DNA of 64,000 nt from an uncultured Collinsella sp. (GCA_937982065.1 CALJMO010000011.1:1-64000); one strand, 5' to 3'; positions 1-7,838 are shown, counted from the first letter of the stretch. Notes: a model not told the origin generated them from the letters alone. Numbers and translations are program-made.

Positions 1-390
1 AGGCTGCAGCGAGAACGAGCGTGGAAATCCATACGGCCCTGTCTCTTAGGATTAGCTTGAGAAGAAGTCGACAGTACATTTAGAAGCACCTACATTTCTC
101 AAATCATCGTTAGATTAATAATGACAGACCGAATGAAGATACGTGCGATGGGGGCGAGGCGAATGGCTGAGCGGTATCGATACGCGGGTTCAACGGTATT
201 ATATTGACCACATAGATTCTTAACTTGCATTTCTAAAAGTTAAGGAGACGGGTGCTTTCCAGCACACTCCTTCGATGATGTCTTCCGCTAGTTGCTATGC
301 CGGCCGGCGGTCGGACTGCCACTTCAGCCAAAAGCTCAGGCGCGCGCATTAAAATAATGAATATATCGCTTTATGGGTTTTTGACCAAGC
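1..390. other. Left-edge region with no recognisable gene
   Basis: I see no convincing coding region here; open frames are short and lack ribosome binding sites. Base composition is AT-richer than the rest of the window. The only structure is an imperfect hairpin at 242-272 (arms AAGGAG and CTCCTT around an inner GTGCT/AGCAC stem); no T-tract follows it, so it is not an obvious terminator. Because the window starts here, part of a larger mobile region may lie to the left. Confidence 0.4.
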
Positions 391-399
391 ATGAACATC

Positions 400-444
400 G
401 CAGGTAAATCCGTGTACCAATTTTTGGTACACGGATTTACCTGC
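400..444. repeat. 21-bp perfect inverted repeat with 3-nt loop
   Basis: Bases 400-420 and 424-444 are exact reverse complements separated by TTT. An uninterrupted 21-bp stem with so short a loop is unusual for intergenic DNA. It lies 2 bp left of the first copy of the 177-bp direct repeat and is absent beside the second copy. No T-run follows on the plus strand, so a simple intrinsic terminator is not the best explanation. It may be a mobile-element end or a target for a site-specific enzyme, which is inference. Confidence 0.8.
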
Positions 445-446
445 GG

Positions 447-623
447 TTTGTTGAAAGCTCTGACATACGCTGTCGACTTCATTAAAATCGACTGCCGATC
501 AAGTCTTCCTATATATGCGAGCCCCAAGAAACTGCGCTGTGAACCTGAGTCCTCTATCGATCGGCCCGGTGCACCGGGCCGCTGTCCTCGAGCCGGCATC
601 AGCTTGCCGGTCTCAAAACGTAT
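447..623. repeat. 177-bp direct repeat, copy 1
   Basis: This 177-bp segment recurs at 1344-1520 in the same orientation with about nine substitutions and no indel that I can see (about 95% identity). Within it is an exact GC palindrome GGCCCGGTGCACCGGGCC and a second hairpin with arms CCGGC and GCCGG. It carries no convincing coding sequence. Together with copy 2 it brackets the DUF1648-like gene, so the pair looks like the flanks of a duplicated or inserted unit and could support deletion of the gene between them by recombination. Confidence 0.85.
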
Positions 624-674
624 ACTTGATTTAAGGCGGAGTGGAATGTGGGCGCGCAAGGAGATGCGGAATCG

Positions 675-1301
675 ATGAGAGCCTCAAAAAAAATTACTGC
701 AGTGTTATCATCTTTCATCCTCTCTATTCTTCCATTTCTGATTCTATGGGCGGCTTGGTCAGTCCTCCCTGATACAATTCCCGCTCATTGGAGTGGGGGT
801 GTGGTTGATCGATGGGGTAATAAGCTTGAATTGCTGGTTGTTCCGCTGTTTTCTCTGATTGGTTCTATTGCAATTTCTGTGTACCTTATTGTTTCCACGA
901 GGCGAAGAGAGTTCGCGGATTTCTCTGTTCGAATGCGACGGGACTTTGTTGCGTGCTATATTCCTAGTCTTCTTTTATCGACAACCTGCTCAGTGATAAT
1001 TGCCGTTTGGGTTCAGTTGATTCTTACGCAAAACACTGCGGTTGATGGGGGACTTGGACTATCGATCCTGTATTCCCTTCCCGGGCTATATGTGATCTTG
1101 TGCGCTTTGCCGCCTTTTTATGCGAGCGGCGAGAGCAAAAAGGCAGAGCGCCTGATAACAGTTCTTATTGGCGGCGCGGAGATTGTTCTTTGTGGAATAG
1201 TGCTTGAAGGTTCGGCTGCCTCTTATGCGATGATTGGACTGATGATTCTGTTCTGTGCGTTTGAGATTGTGTCACAGGTAAGGGATAGCCGGTCCTTATG
1301 A
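675..1301 (+). CDS. DUF1648-type integral membrane protein
   Basis: A 208-residue hydrophobic protein. Near its N-terminus, after the first membrane segment, it has the pattern LPDTIPAHW followed by GVVDRWGNK, the hallmark of the DUF1648 domain (a proline, a conserved HW and a downstream GxxDRxGxK). About five membrane segments follow or surround it, and the last leads to a short polar tail. DUF1648 proteins in Firmicutes include SdpI-like immunity factors and uncharacterised membrane proteins; no function can be assigned here. The start at 675 is chosen because AAGGAGA lies about ten bases upstream; an in-frame start at 648 lacks one. Base composition is AT-richer than the downstream genes, and the gene is bracketed by 177-bp direct repeats, which suggests acquisition. 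Confidence 0.7.
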   Translation: MRASKKITAVLSSFILSILPFLILWAAWSVLPDTIPAHWSGGVVDRWGNKLELLVVPLFSLIGSIAISVYLIVSTRRREFADFSVRMRRDFVACYIPSLLLSTTCSVIIAVWVQLILTQNTAVDGGLGLSILYSLPGLYVILCALPPFYASGESKKAERLITVLIGGAEIVLCGIVLEGSAASYAMIGLMILFCAFEIVSQVRDSRSL

Positions 1302-1343
1302 GTTGAATTACGCGCGTGCGGATATAAAGGGTGGCATGTTAAA

Positions 1344-1520
1344 TTTGTTGAAAACTCTGACATGCGCTGCCGACTTCATTAAAATCGATTGCCGATCAAG
1401 TCTTCCTATATATGCGAGCCCTGAGAAACTGCGCTGTGAACCTGAGACCGCTATCGATCGGCCCGGTGCACCGGGCCGCTGTCCTCGAGCCGGCATCAGC
1501 TTGCCAGTCTCAAAACGTAT
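1344..1520. repeat. 177-bp direct repeat, copy 2
   Basis: Second copy of the repeat described at 447-623, same orientation, 897 bp downstream. The central GC palindrome is unchanged, while the second hairpin has one base change in its 3' arm. The 21-bp hairpin next to copy 1 has no counterpart here, so the repeat boundary at TTTGTTGAAA is sharp. Confidence 0.85.
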
Positions 1521-1852
1521 GCCGTCCGGTACGACCAACAGCCGAGTCTTGCGCCCAGTTCGAGCAGCGCCAGAACCCCGTGCCGGAACCCACGCAGCCG
1601 ATGGCAGGGGAATTCAGCCGCGGCCATCGAGGAGCCGACCCAGGGACGGCGCCCCAAGTCCTCGAAAGATTTCCACCGCCCCATACAGGCCTGGATTGAT
1701 TTAACAGTTGATTTAATCCGGCTGAACAAGCCGAGCATGGGCCGGTTGACAAAATGTAAGGTAAAAAAGCAGATACGACCGTACGCCGGTGCGGGGTTCG
1801 GGTGATGTGATAGAAAGTAATACACGTATTACATCTAACCGGGAGGTGCATC
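1521..1852. other. Intergenic region with possible promoter for the RHH gene
   Basis: No gene is recognised; short frames on both strands lack family motifs. A perfect -35 hexamer TTGACA is at 1746-1751, but no good -10 lies at standard spacing (closest AGATAC at 1771). Immediately before the next gene is a 7-bp palindrome (1817-1832) and a GGGAGG ribosome binding site. The first 200 bp are GC-rich and may be a remnant of something else. Confidence 0.35.
1817..1832. promoter_or_regulatory. Palindromic operator of the RHH gene
   Basis: GTAATAC, two bases, GTATTAC: a perfect 7-bp dyad ending about 20 bp before the start codon. Ribbon-helix-helix antitoxins usually bind such short dyads in their own promoter and repress themselves, so this is the likely autoregulatory site. 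The assignment rests on position and symmetry only. Confidence 0.6.
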
Positions 1853-2047
1853 ATGGCAACCGCCACCGCAGCCCTGAGAACCCCCGAGGACCTCGCGAAC
1901 AGGTACGACCGCCTGGCGAAGTCGACGGGCCGCACGAAAACCTTCTACATGACGGAGGCGCTTGCCGCAGAGATAGGCAGGCTCGAATACGAGTACGGCC
2001 TCATGAATTATCCGGGAAGCGTTTGGTTGCGAGGCACGCCGGTGTGA
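1853..2047 (+). CDS. Ribbon-helix-helix antitoxin-like protein, C-terminus probably truncated
   Basis: A 64-residue protein containing LANRYDRLAKSTGRTKTFY followed by MTEALAAEIGRLEYEYGLM, which matches the ribbon-helix-helix (RelB/DinJ/CopG-like) antitoxin N-terminal DNA-binding domain. Ribosome binding site GGGAGGTG is well placed. Relatives typically continue for another 20-30 residues after the EYGL motif with an acidic toxin-binding tail. Here the frame switches to an unrelated NYPGSVWLRGTPV and stops, and no toxin gene follows. I infer that the 3' end was cut off when the GC-rich block beside it was inserted or rearranged. DNA binding may persist; toxin neutralisation probably does not. 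Confidence 0.7.
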   Translation: MATATAALRTPEDLANRYDRLAKSTGRTKTFYMTEALAAEIGRLEYEYGLMNYPGSVWLRGTPV

Positions 2048-2071
2048 GGGCCTGAGTCGTTAAGCCCTCAC
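2044..2071. terminator. Hairpin between convergent genes
   Basis: GTGAGGGC (2044-2051) and GCCCTCAC (2064-2071) form an 8-bp perfect stem with a 12-nt loop. It covers the stop codons of both convergent genes (RHH on plus, histidine kinase on minus). There is no T-tract, so terminator activity is uncertain. Confidence 0.4.
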
Positions 2072-3456
2072 AGGGGGACCGCGATGGTGGCCACCGCGCC
2101 GCCCGAGGGGCTGTTGGCGAGCGAGACGGAGCCCCCGTGGGCGCTCGCGGCCTCGGAGGCGGCGTGGAGGCCGAGCCCGTAATGGCGGCCTCCGTCACGC
2201 GAGGAGCGGGAGGAGTCGTCTGTGAAGAGGCGCTCGCAGCCACGTTCGAGGGCGGCGGGAGAAAAGCCCGGTCCGTCGTCGGACACCTCGATGACGAGGC
2301 GCCCGCCCGCGACGTCGCAGGAGACCGCCACGCGCGAGCGCGCGTGCTCGGCGGCGTTGGCCACGAGGTTCGCGGCGGCTCGCGCCAGGGCGGTTCAGTC
2401 GAGCGGGGCCTCGGGCGCGCCCGCGACAGCGGGGCCCGTGGCCGCGTCGAGCGTCACGCCTCGCGCCCGGGCGATCTGGGCGGCCTCGGCGAGGACCTGC
2501 TCGCAGAGCTCGGCCGGCCGCATGGGGGCCCTCTCCGCCCCGCCGGGCCCGCGCGACGCCTCGATGAGCAGGCGCACGTAGCCGTCGAGCCTTTCGACAC
2601 TGCCGGCTATGTCGCGCGCGGCGGCCGCGAGGTCGGCGTCTTTCTCGTCTTCCAGCTCCTCCGCCACGAAGTCGGCGTTGGCGCGCAGCACGGTGAGCGG
2701 CGTCTTGAGGTCGTGGGCGAGCGACGCCACCTGCTCGCGCTGCCCCCGCTCCGCGGCCCAGCGGGCCTCGAGCGACTCGGCGAGGGAGGCCCGCATGGCG
2801 TCCATCGCGGCGAGGACGTCGTTCACCTCGCGCACGTTGGTGCTGCCGACCGCGAAGTCGAGCTCCCCCGCGCCGACGCGCCCCGCCGCCTCCGCGAGCG
2901 GCGCCATCTTGCGCGAGATCACGCGGCTCGCGCGGCGCGCCACGAGCGCGAGCGCGAGCGCGCTTCCCGCCGCGGCGCCGACGAGCATGAGGTTCTGCGG
3001 GTTGGGAAGCAGGCCGGCGAGGTCGCGCGAGACCCACTGCGGCAGGTACTCGCTGACGAGCGCGCATGCCCCGCCGCCCTTGAGCGGGAACGCGGCGTAG
3101 GTGAGGCCCGAGCCCCCGCCCTCGATCTCCACTGTGCCCGGATCAGCGGCGAGTGCCGTACGGGCCATTTCCGTCGCGTCCTCGAGCCGCGTGCCCTCGA
3201 GGTCTGTCATCAGCACGTGTCCGTCCTTGTTCAGGATGAGGTAGCGGTACGCCGTCGGCACGTCCTGCTGCCCGCAGACGCCGTCGCGTGCCAGGCCCTC
3301 CGCGACCTCGCGCGCATTGGCCGGCCCCCAGCTTGCCTCGTAGACGAAGCCCGCGTTGATCGCCGCGGAGAGCGCCATGAACGAGGCGAGCCACGCCGTG
3401 GCGACCGCCGCGAACGCGTAGGCGAAGTAGCGCGCGATGACGAAGGAGAGCGGCAT
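2068..3456 (-). pseudogene. Sensor histidine kinase interrupted by an in-frame TGA
   Basis: The frame encodes a membrane sensor kinase of the lantibiotic-immunity two-component type: an N-terminal membrane segment, an extracytoplasmic domain, a second membrane segment around residue 180, HAMP-like region, a DHp domain with phospho-accepting histidine in SLAHDLKTPLTVL, then a HATPase domain with N-box NLVANAAEHA and G-box DDGPGF. Between DHp and ATPase domains, after APLD, there is a TGA at 2395-2397; the downstream part continues in exactly the same frame (TALARAAANLV). A single substitution in a tryptophan TGG codon would explain it. The product would lose ATP binding and be inactive. Start 3456 (ATG, GAGGT upstream) is preferred over a GTG at 3495. 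It lies just after the response regulator gene. Sequencing error is the main alternative. Confidence 0.8.
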
Positions 3457-3482
3457 GCCCCCGCGACCTCGCGCCCCGGTCC

Positions 3483-4145
3483 TCAGAGCTGCCACTTGTA
3501 CCCCATCCCCCAGACGGTCGCGATCGGGTCGGCGCCGGCCTCGGAGAGTTTCCTCCGGGCGCGGCTGACCTGCATGGATATGGCCGCGTCGTCGGCGTCG
3601 CTCTCCCAGCCGAGCACCGCCTCGCGGATCTGCGCGCGGCTCATGACCTGCCCGGGGTGGCGGGCGAGGTACTCGCAGATGGCGTACTCGGTGGGCGTGA
3701 GCGGCACGGCCTCGCCGCCCACGGCGAGGCCGCGCGCCCCGAGGTCGATCCGCACCTCCCCGAAGGAGAGGGCGTGCGAGCGCGGCCGGCGCTCACGGCG
3801 TAGATGGGCCGCGACCTTGGCGCGCAGCTCCGCGGCCCCGAAGGGCTTGCGGACGTAGTCGTCGGCGCCCAGGCCGTAGCCGGCCACGGCGTCCTCCTCG
3901 GCCACGCGCGCGGTCAGGAAGACGATGGGCCCGTCGAAGTCCGGGCGGATCTGCCGCACGAGCTCGAAGCCGTCGAGCCCCGGCATCATGACGTCGCAGA
4001 GCACGAGGTCGAAGCGCGAGAGGTCCATCCCCGGGACCGCCGTCGGGTCCGCTACCCTGACGACCTCATGGCCGTCGCGGCCGAGGACGCGCGCGAGCGC
4101 GTCGAGGATCGCCCGTTCATCATCCACTGCCAGTATCCTCGCCAT
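3483..4145 (-). CDS. OmpR/PhoB-family response regulator
   Basis: A 220-residue response regulator. The receiver domain shows D8/D9, the phosphorylation site D51 in LVLCDVMMPG, T78 and K100 in YVRKPFG. The C-terminal half is a winged helix typical of OmpR/PhoB proteins (LTPTEYAICEYLARHPGQV, ending VWGMGYKW). All key residues are intact, although the partner kinase next to it is interrupted. Position between a lantibiotic-type ABC transporter and the kinase matches SpaRK/NisRK-like systems that sense a peptide antibiotic and induce the immunity transporter. With the kinase broken, the regulator may be unphosphorylated or respond to another kinase. Confidence 0.93.
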   Translation of the reverse strand: MARILAVDDERAILDALARVLGRDGHEVVRVADPTAVPGMDLSRFDLVLCDVMMPGLDGFELVRQIRPDFDGPIVFLTARVAEEDAVAGYGLGADDYVRKPFGAAELRAKVAAHLRRERRPRSHALSFGEVRIDLGARGLAVGGEAVPLTPTEYAICEYLARHPGQVMSRAQIREAVLGWESDADDAAISMQVSRARRKLSEAGADPIATVWGMGYKWQL

Positions 4146-4190
4146 GTTCGACCTCCTGAAACTCCCGTCGGCATTGTACTTGCGCCGCGC

Positions 4191-4379
4191 TCAGCGGTCC
4201 AGAGCCCCGCGCGCAGCCGCGGGCGCGGGCGCCCACATGGCGATCTCAGGGTTGGGCAGCACGCGGTCGGCGATCGAGCGCAGCGCCGACCCCCAGCCGG
4301 CGACGAGCAGGGCATTCCCGCCCAGGACGAGCGCTGCGGAGAGGAGGGCGAGCACGGCGGCGAGCGGCTTCCTACGCAT
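4191..4379 (-). CDS. Small single-pass membrane protein of the immunity cluster
   Basis: A 62-residue protein: basic N-terminus MRRK, one hydrophobic segment (about residues 6-28) and an alanine/proline-rich tail with NPEIAMWAPAP. Its start overlaps the end of the upstream permease by 8 bp, indicating translational coupling, and the response regulator follows. I do not recognise a family. Short membrane proteins are common next to lantibiotic immunity transporters, so an accessory role in the same system is plausible but unproven. Confidence 0.55.
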   Translation of the reverse strand: MRRKPLAAVLALLSAALVLGGNALLVAGWGSALRSIADRVLPNPEIAMWAPAPAAARGALDR

Positions 4380-5187
4380 CTGCCCTCCCGTCCTCGAAGC
4401 GGCAGAACCAGGCGATAAGGACGGCGGCGGTTGCCAGGGTGAGCACGAGGCCAGCGAGCGCAGTCGTGAGGAGAGGGCCCGCCGCGCGTGCGGCGTCGAT
4501 GAAGGCCTCTACCCCGAGCGACCCCAGGCGCGCGGGCCAGGCGAGCGGCACCCAGCTCAGGGGCGTCGCCAGGGCACCGGTGAGCTCGCCGGTCATGAGG
4601 CCGTGCGCAAGTCCGCCCACTGAGAAGAACGCGAGGAGCACCCCCGCCGCGCCGGCGCCGATGGCGGCGTTGCGGCCGAGGCGCAGAGCCACGCCGAGCC
4701 CCAGCGCGTAGAGGGGCAGGCTGCCCAGCACGATGCCCGCCCAGGCGGCCGCAAGCGGAGCGGGCCCGAGCGGCAGGCGCCCGGCAACGGCGATCACGGC
4801 CCCGAACACGCCGAGCGCCACGGCCAGCGCGCCCGCGCCGAGCGCCGCAAGGGCGAGCAGCTTCGCCGCGACGGCGCGCCCGCGCGAGGGGACCGCCGTG
4901 AGGTTGGCGAGGCGCCCGGCAGCGCGCTCGTCGTCCACGGCGAGCCCGCAGACGATGGCGGACATGAGCGGCATGAGGGCGCCGAGGAACTGGGCGTAGG
5001 CGTCCGCGCCCAGCGCCGGGTCCCATCGGGTTACGGAGAAGTACTCGCCGCAGGCAAGACCGGCTGCCAGGCCGCAGACGAGGTGCACTGCCGTGAGCGG
5101 GGAGCGCGCCAGGCGCAGGGCCTCGGAGAGCAGGGCCCGCGGGAGAGTCATGCGCGGCGTCGGGTCGGAGAGTCGTGTCATGGCCAT
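4372..5187 (-). CDS. ABC transporter permease, MutG/SpaG-like
   Basis: A 271-residue integral membrane protein with about six hydrophobic segments and an acidic/arginine cytoplasmic loop (VDDERAAGRLANLTAVPSRG), the arrangement of the second permease of lantibiotic-immunity (LanFEG) exporters. Its ATG shares its first base with the TGA of the upstream permease (TGATG), and GGAGAGG precedes it, which fixes this start despite a much longer open frame. It would form a heteromeric channel with the MutE-like permease and the ATPase to expel antimicrobial peptides from the membrane. No lantibiotic biosynthesis gene is present. Confidence 0.85.
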   Translation of the reverse strand: MAMTRLSDPTPRMTLPRALLSEALRLARSPLTAVHLVCGLAAGLACGEYFSVTRWDPALGADAYAQFLGALMPLMSAIVCGLAVDDERAAGRLANLTAVPSRGRAVAAKLLALAALGAGALAVALGVFGAVIAVAGRLPLGPAPLAAAWAGIVLGSLPLYALGLGVALRLGRNAAIGAGAAGVLLAFFSVGGLAHGLMTGELTGALATPLSWVPLAWPARLGSLGVEAFIDAARAAGPLLTTALAGLVLTLATAAVLIAWFCRFEDGRADA

Positions 5188-5957
5188 CACCTCTCCTCGG
5201 AGCGCGCGAACCAGGCCGCGCCCGCCGCCGTGAGCGCGGCGAACGCGAGCGCGCAGACCGCAAGGCCCGCCAGTGTGAGCATGCCGTCCGCCGTGAGCGC
5301 CCCGCCGAGCGCCATGTCCGCGGCGAGTGGCTCGCCGCTCGGCAGCACGGGGATGAAGCTCGTGGGGATGACCATGCTCGCCGACGGCGGAAAGAGCTGC
5401 GGAAGCGGCATCAGCGACCAGGCGAACCCACCCACGAGCTGCGCGGCGAGCGGGCAGAAGATGCCCGCGAGCATGCCGAGCCGCGCCGTGAGGAAGAGCC
5501 CTGCGGGGATCATCCACGCCGCGGTCACCGTGTTGGCGAGCGCGCAGAGGAGCATCGTGAGCGTGCCCGCGGCCGTGAGGCCCTGCGAGGAGAACGCCGA
5601 GCCCGCGAGGTAGATGCCGAAGACCACGAGGTTCGAGAGCGTGCAAAGCGCGAGGCACCAGAGCGCCTTGGCCCACCAGGCGCGCCCGAGCGGGAAGCCC
5701 AGGCCCAGAAGCCCCCGCATCCGCGTGCGAGCGTCCGCCCGCGCGACGCACGCCACCACGAGTGAGAGAGACACGGGCAGGAAGAGCGCGTACCAGTAGT
5801 TCCACGCGCTGAAGATCTGCACGCCCCGGTAGGGCATCGCGCCGAGCAGCGGCATCGGCAGCGCCATGAGCACGGCCAGGCGAACCGGTGCCGCGTGGCG
5901 CGACTTCAGGGCCTCGGCGCGCAGGCCCGCGAGCAGGCTGCCTTTCTCGCTCGTCAT
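5187..5957 (-). CDS. ABC transporter permease, MutE/EpiE-like
   Basis: A 256-residue membrane protein with about six hydrophobic segments. The N-terminal stretch LRAEALKSRHAAP and the following PMPLLGAMPYRGVQIF, then NYWYALFLPVSL, follow the pattern of MutE/EpiE permeases of lantibiotic protection transporters. It overlaps the ATPase gene upstream by 4 bp (ATGA) and the MutG-like permease downstream by 1 bp, so the three are one coupled unit. Very high GC compared with genes right of 7,000. Alternative: another ABC-2 type exporter; the paired permeases plus two-component system favour peptide immunity. Confidence 0.87.
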   Translation of the reverse strand: MTSEKGSLLAGLRAEALKSRHAAPVRLAVLMALPMPLLGAMPYRGVQIFSAWNYWYALFLPVSLSLVVACVARADARTRMRGLLGLGFPLGRAWWAKALWCLALCTLSNLVVFGIYLAGSAFSSQGLTAAGTLTMLLCALANTVTAAWMIPAGLFLTARLGMLAGIFCPLAAQLVGGFAWSLMPLPQLFPPSASMVIPTSFIPVLPSGEPLAADMALGGALTADGMLTLAGLAVCALAFAALTAAGAAWFARSEER

Positions 5958-6682
5958 GCCGCCACCTCCCCGCGCGCTCGACGCCCCTCCCGGCAGACGC
6001 TCATGAAGAGTTCCTCGAGGTCCTGCCCGGGTCGAAGCGCATCCTCGTAGGCGAGGCGCCCCCCGTAGATGATGCCGATGGTGTCCGCCATCTGCTGCAC
6101 CTCGGAGAGGATGTGGCTCGAGACGATTACCGTCGTGCCCGCCGCCGCGAAGCCGCGGATCTGGTCGCGCAGCTCCTCGATGCCGATGGGGTCGAGGCCG
6201 TTGGTGGGCTCGTCGAGCACGAGCAGGCGTGGCCGGGCGATCAGCGCCAGCGCGAGCCCCAGGCGCTGCCGCATGCCCATCGAGAAGCGCCCGGCGCGCT
6301 TCTTCCCGGTGTCCGCGAGGTCCACGGCGGCGAGCACCTCATCTACGCGGCTCTCGGGAAGGCCCAGCAGCGTGGTGCGCACGCGCAGGTTCTCGCGCGC
6401 GGTGAGGTTGGGGTAGAGCGGCGCCTCCTCGATGAGGCTGCCGATTGCGTAGAGGTCCTCGCGGCGCCAGGCGTGCCCGGCAAAGAGGATCTCCCCGGCC
6501 GTCGGCCGCAGCATCCCGCAGATCATCTTGAGCGTTGTCGACTTGCCGGCGCCGTTGGGACCGAGCAGCCCGTACACCTCGCCCTCGCGGATATGAAGGC
6601 TCACGTCGGCCACGGCATCCTGCGCTTGGTCGCCGCGGCCGAAGCGCTTGGTGAGCCCGCGCGTCTCGAGCATGTAACCCAT
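5954..6682 (-). CDS. ABC transporter ATP-binding protein of lantibiotic-immunity type
   Basis: A 242-residue ATPase with Walker A GPNGAGKST (about residues 40-48), the Q-loop region, signature FSMGMRQRLGLALAL, Walker B LLVLDEPTNGLD and the switch histidine in VSSHILSEV. The family is the BcrA/MutF/SpaF type, which pairs with two small permeases lacking fused domains; both are encoded immediately downstream with overlapping codons. It is probably the first gene of the operon, transcribed leftwards from the 6,683-7,067 region. It would power extrusion of lantibiotic or similar membrane-active peptides. Confidence 0.93.
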   Translation of the reverse strand: MGYMLETRGLTKRFGRGDQAQDAVADVSLHIREGEVYGLLGPNGAGKSTTLKMICGMLRPTAGEILFAGHAWRREDLYAIGSLIEEAPLYPNLTARENLRVRTTLLGLPESRVDEVLAAVDLADTGKKRAGRFSMGMRQRLGLALALIARPRLLVLDEPTNGLDPIGIEELRDQIRGFAAAGTTVIVSSHILSEVQQMADTIGIIYGGRLAYEDALRPGQDLEELFMSVCREGRRARGEVAA

Positions 6683-7067
6683 GGGTTCGTCCTTTCTCTT
6701 CCGGGCGCGCGGGCCGAGTCGCCGTGCCTGCGCGCCTTACCTTTCGGGTTCACCATCCATGGTGGGGCGCGTTTCTAACGAAGCCGTAACGGCCGTTGGG
6801 CTCTTTTGGCGCCAGCCAATCTCGACCCGCACGCATTTGCATAAAGTAACAACTTTCCCGATCGATGTAATCACCGAATCAAAACGTGTACACCAGCCAC
6901 CGAAATCGACATTTTTCGACATGTTTGGAGGCAGATGTACACGAATGCGAAATTCCCCGCCTAATAGCGCCCTCCACATGTCTGGACTCTCTATGCTTAC
7001 GCTGGATAGACATCGCCGGAACGGGTATAGTATCGAAAGTTTTGTCGTTAACCAGCGGGGGAGTCCT
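6683..7067. other. Divergent intergenic region at the right edge of the GC-rich block
   Basis: This 385-bp gap separates the leftward immunity operon from the rightward housekeeping genes. GC content falls sharply across about 6,720-6,830, marking the edge of the GC-rich block. TATAGT at 7026-7031 is a plausible -10 for the downstream gene, though I see no good -35. GTGTACAC-like half-sites occur near 6,887 and 6,934. No small gene is evident. Confidence 0.4.
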
Positions 7068-7772
7068 GTGGGCATCAAAAAGAAGATCAAAAAGGAGCTT
7101 ATCGGCACTTCCGATTACCCGTCGAATAAGATCTTTACGATCTCCAATTTCATCACCTTTACGCGCCTGATCCTCACCCTGGTATTTCTGTACCTGTTTG
7201 TGACGGATAACAACCGTGTCATCGCCATCGTTATCTACGCCGTTGCCGCCTCCACCGACTGGATGGACGGTCAGATCGCCCGCATGACTAAGACGGTCTC
7301 GTGGCTCGGCAAGGTCATGGATCCCATTTGCGACCGTGCGCTGCTGTTCACCGGCGTACTTGGACTGGTGGTCCGCGGAGAGCTGCCCATCTGGGTCTGC
7401 GTGCTCATTATTGGCCGCGACATCTATCTGGGCATCGGCACGCTTATCGTTCGTCATTATCACCGTCGCCCCATCGATGTCGTCTTCCCCGGAAAGATTG
7501 CCACAGCGCTGCTCATGACTGGTTTCTCGCTCATGCTGCTCGGTTTCCCCGTTGTTGACGGCCTGCATCTTCTACCTTCATCCCTTACGGCCTTCCCGGG
7601 CCTCAACGGAAGCTCGGTGCCCCTCGGTATCTTCTTTGTGTACGGCGGCGTGATCTTCTCCATGCTCACGGCTGTCATCTACTCCATTAAGGGCGGAGTG
7701 GCCATTAAACAGGCTCTCGCGCATCCCGAGGACGAGGACATCGACTTTCTGAACCCCGAAATCGAAGACTGA
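7068..7772 (+). CDS. CDP-alcohol phosphatidyltransferase (PgsA-like)
   Basis: A 234-residue membrane enzyme. It carries the complete CDP-alcohol phosphotransferase signature: DWMDGQIAR, eight residues, G, three residues, D, three residues, D (ending GKVMDPICDR), the Mg2+-binding active site that transfers a phosphatidyl group from CDP-diacylglycerol to an alcohol. Four to five membrane segments follow. The start is a GTG with GGGGGAG upstream; a longer in-frame extension is not supported. The window holds a second family member (27990-28628), so one may make phosphatidylglycerophosphate and the other cardiolipin or another lipid. In mycobacteria a pgsA homologue also lies near garA, matching this neighbourhood. 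The substrate alcohol cannot be read from sequence. Confidence 0.9.
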   Translation: MGIKKKIKKELIGTSDYPSNKIFTISNFITFTRLILTLVFLYLFVTDNNRVIAIVIYAVAASTDWMDGQIARMTKTVSWLGKVMDPICDRALLFTGVLGLVVRGELPIWVCVLIIGRDIYLGIGTLIVRHYHRRPIDVVFPGKIATALLMTGFSLMLLGFPVVDGLHLLPSSLTAFPGLNGSSVPLGIFFVYGGVIFSMLTAVIYSIKGGVAIKQALAHPEDEDIDFLNPEIED

Positions 7773-7838
7773 TTCGTTGGGGTATGATTACGTACGGTTC
7801 ATTATTTGCGGCACGTCCGCGATAAGTTAGGGGTTGTC

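Noticed and set aside
242..272. Hairpin near the left edge as an intrinsic terminator
   Set aside because: The stem is interrupted and is followed by CGATGATG rather than a T-tract.
391..678. Short open frames across the first 177-bp repeat on both strands
   Set aside because: They are formed by the repeat and hairpin sequence, lack ribosome binding sites and are not preserved as similar proteins at copy 2 outside the repeat.
447..1520. Insertion sequence bounded by the 177-bp repeats
   Set aside because: No transposase frame and no terminal inverted repeats; the repeats are direct and carry no coding sequence.
2395..2397. Selenocysteine or tryptophan decoding of the TGA
   Set aside because: The position is not a catalytic Cys/Sec site, no SECIS-like context is evident, and the organism group is not known to decode UGA as Trp; nonsense mutation is simpler.
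6681..7067. Long N-terminal extension of the CDP-alcohol phosphatidyltransferase
   Set aside because: The extension has no family similarity, covers the divergent promoter region, and a GTG with a strong ribosome binding site starts the conserved protein at 7068.
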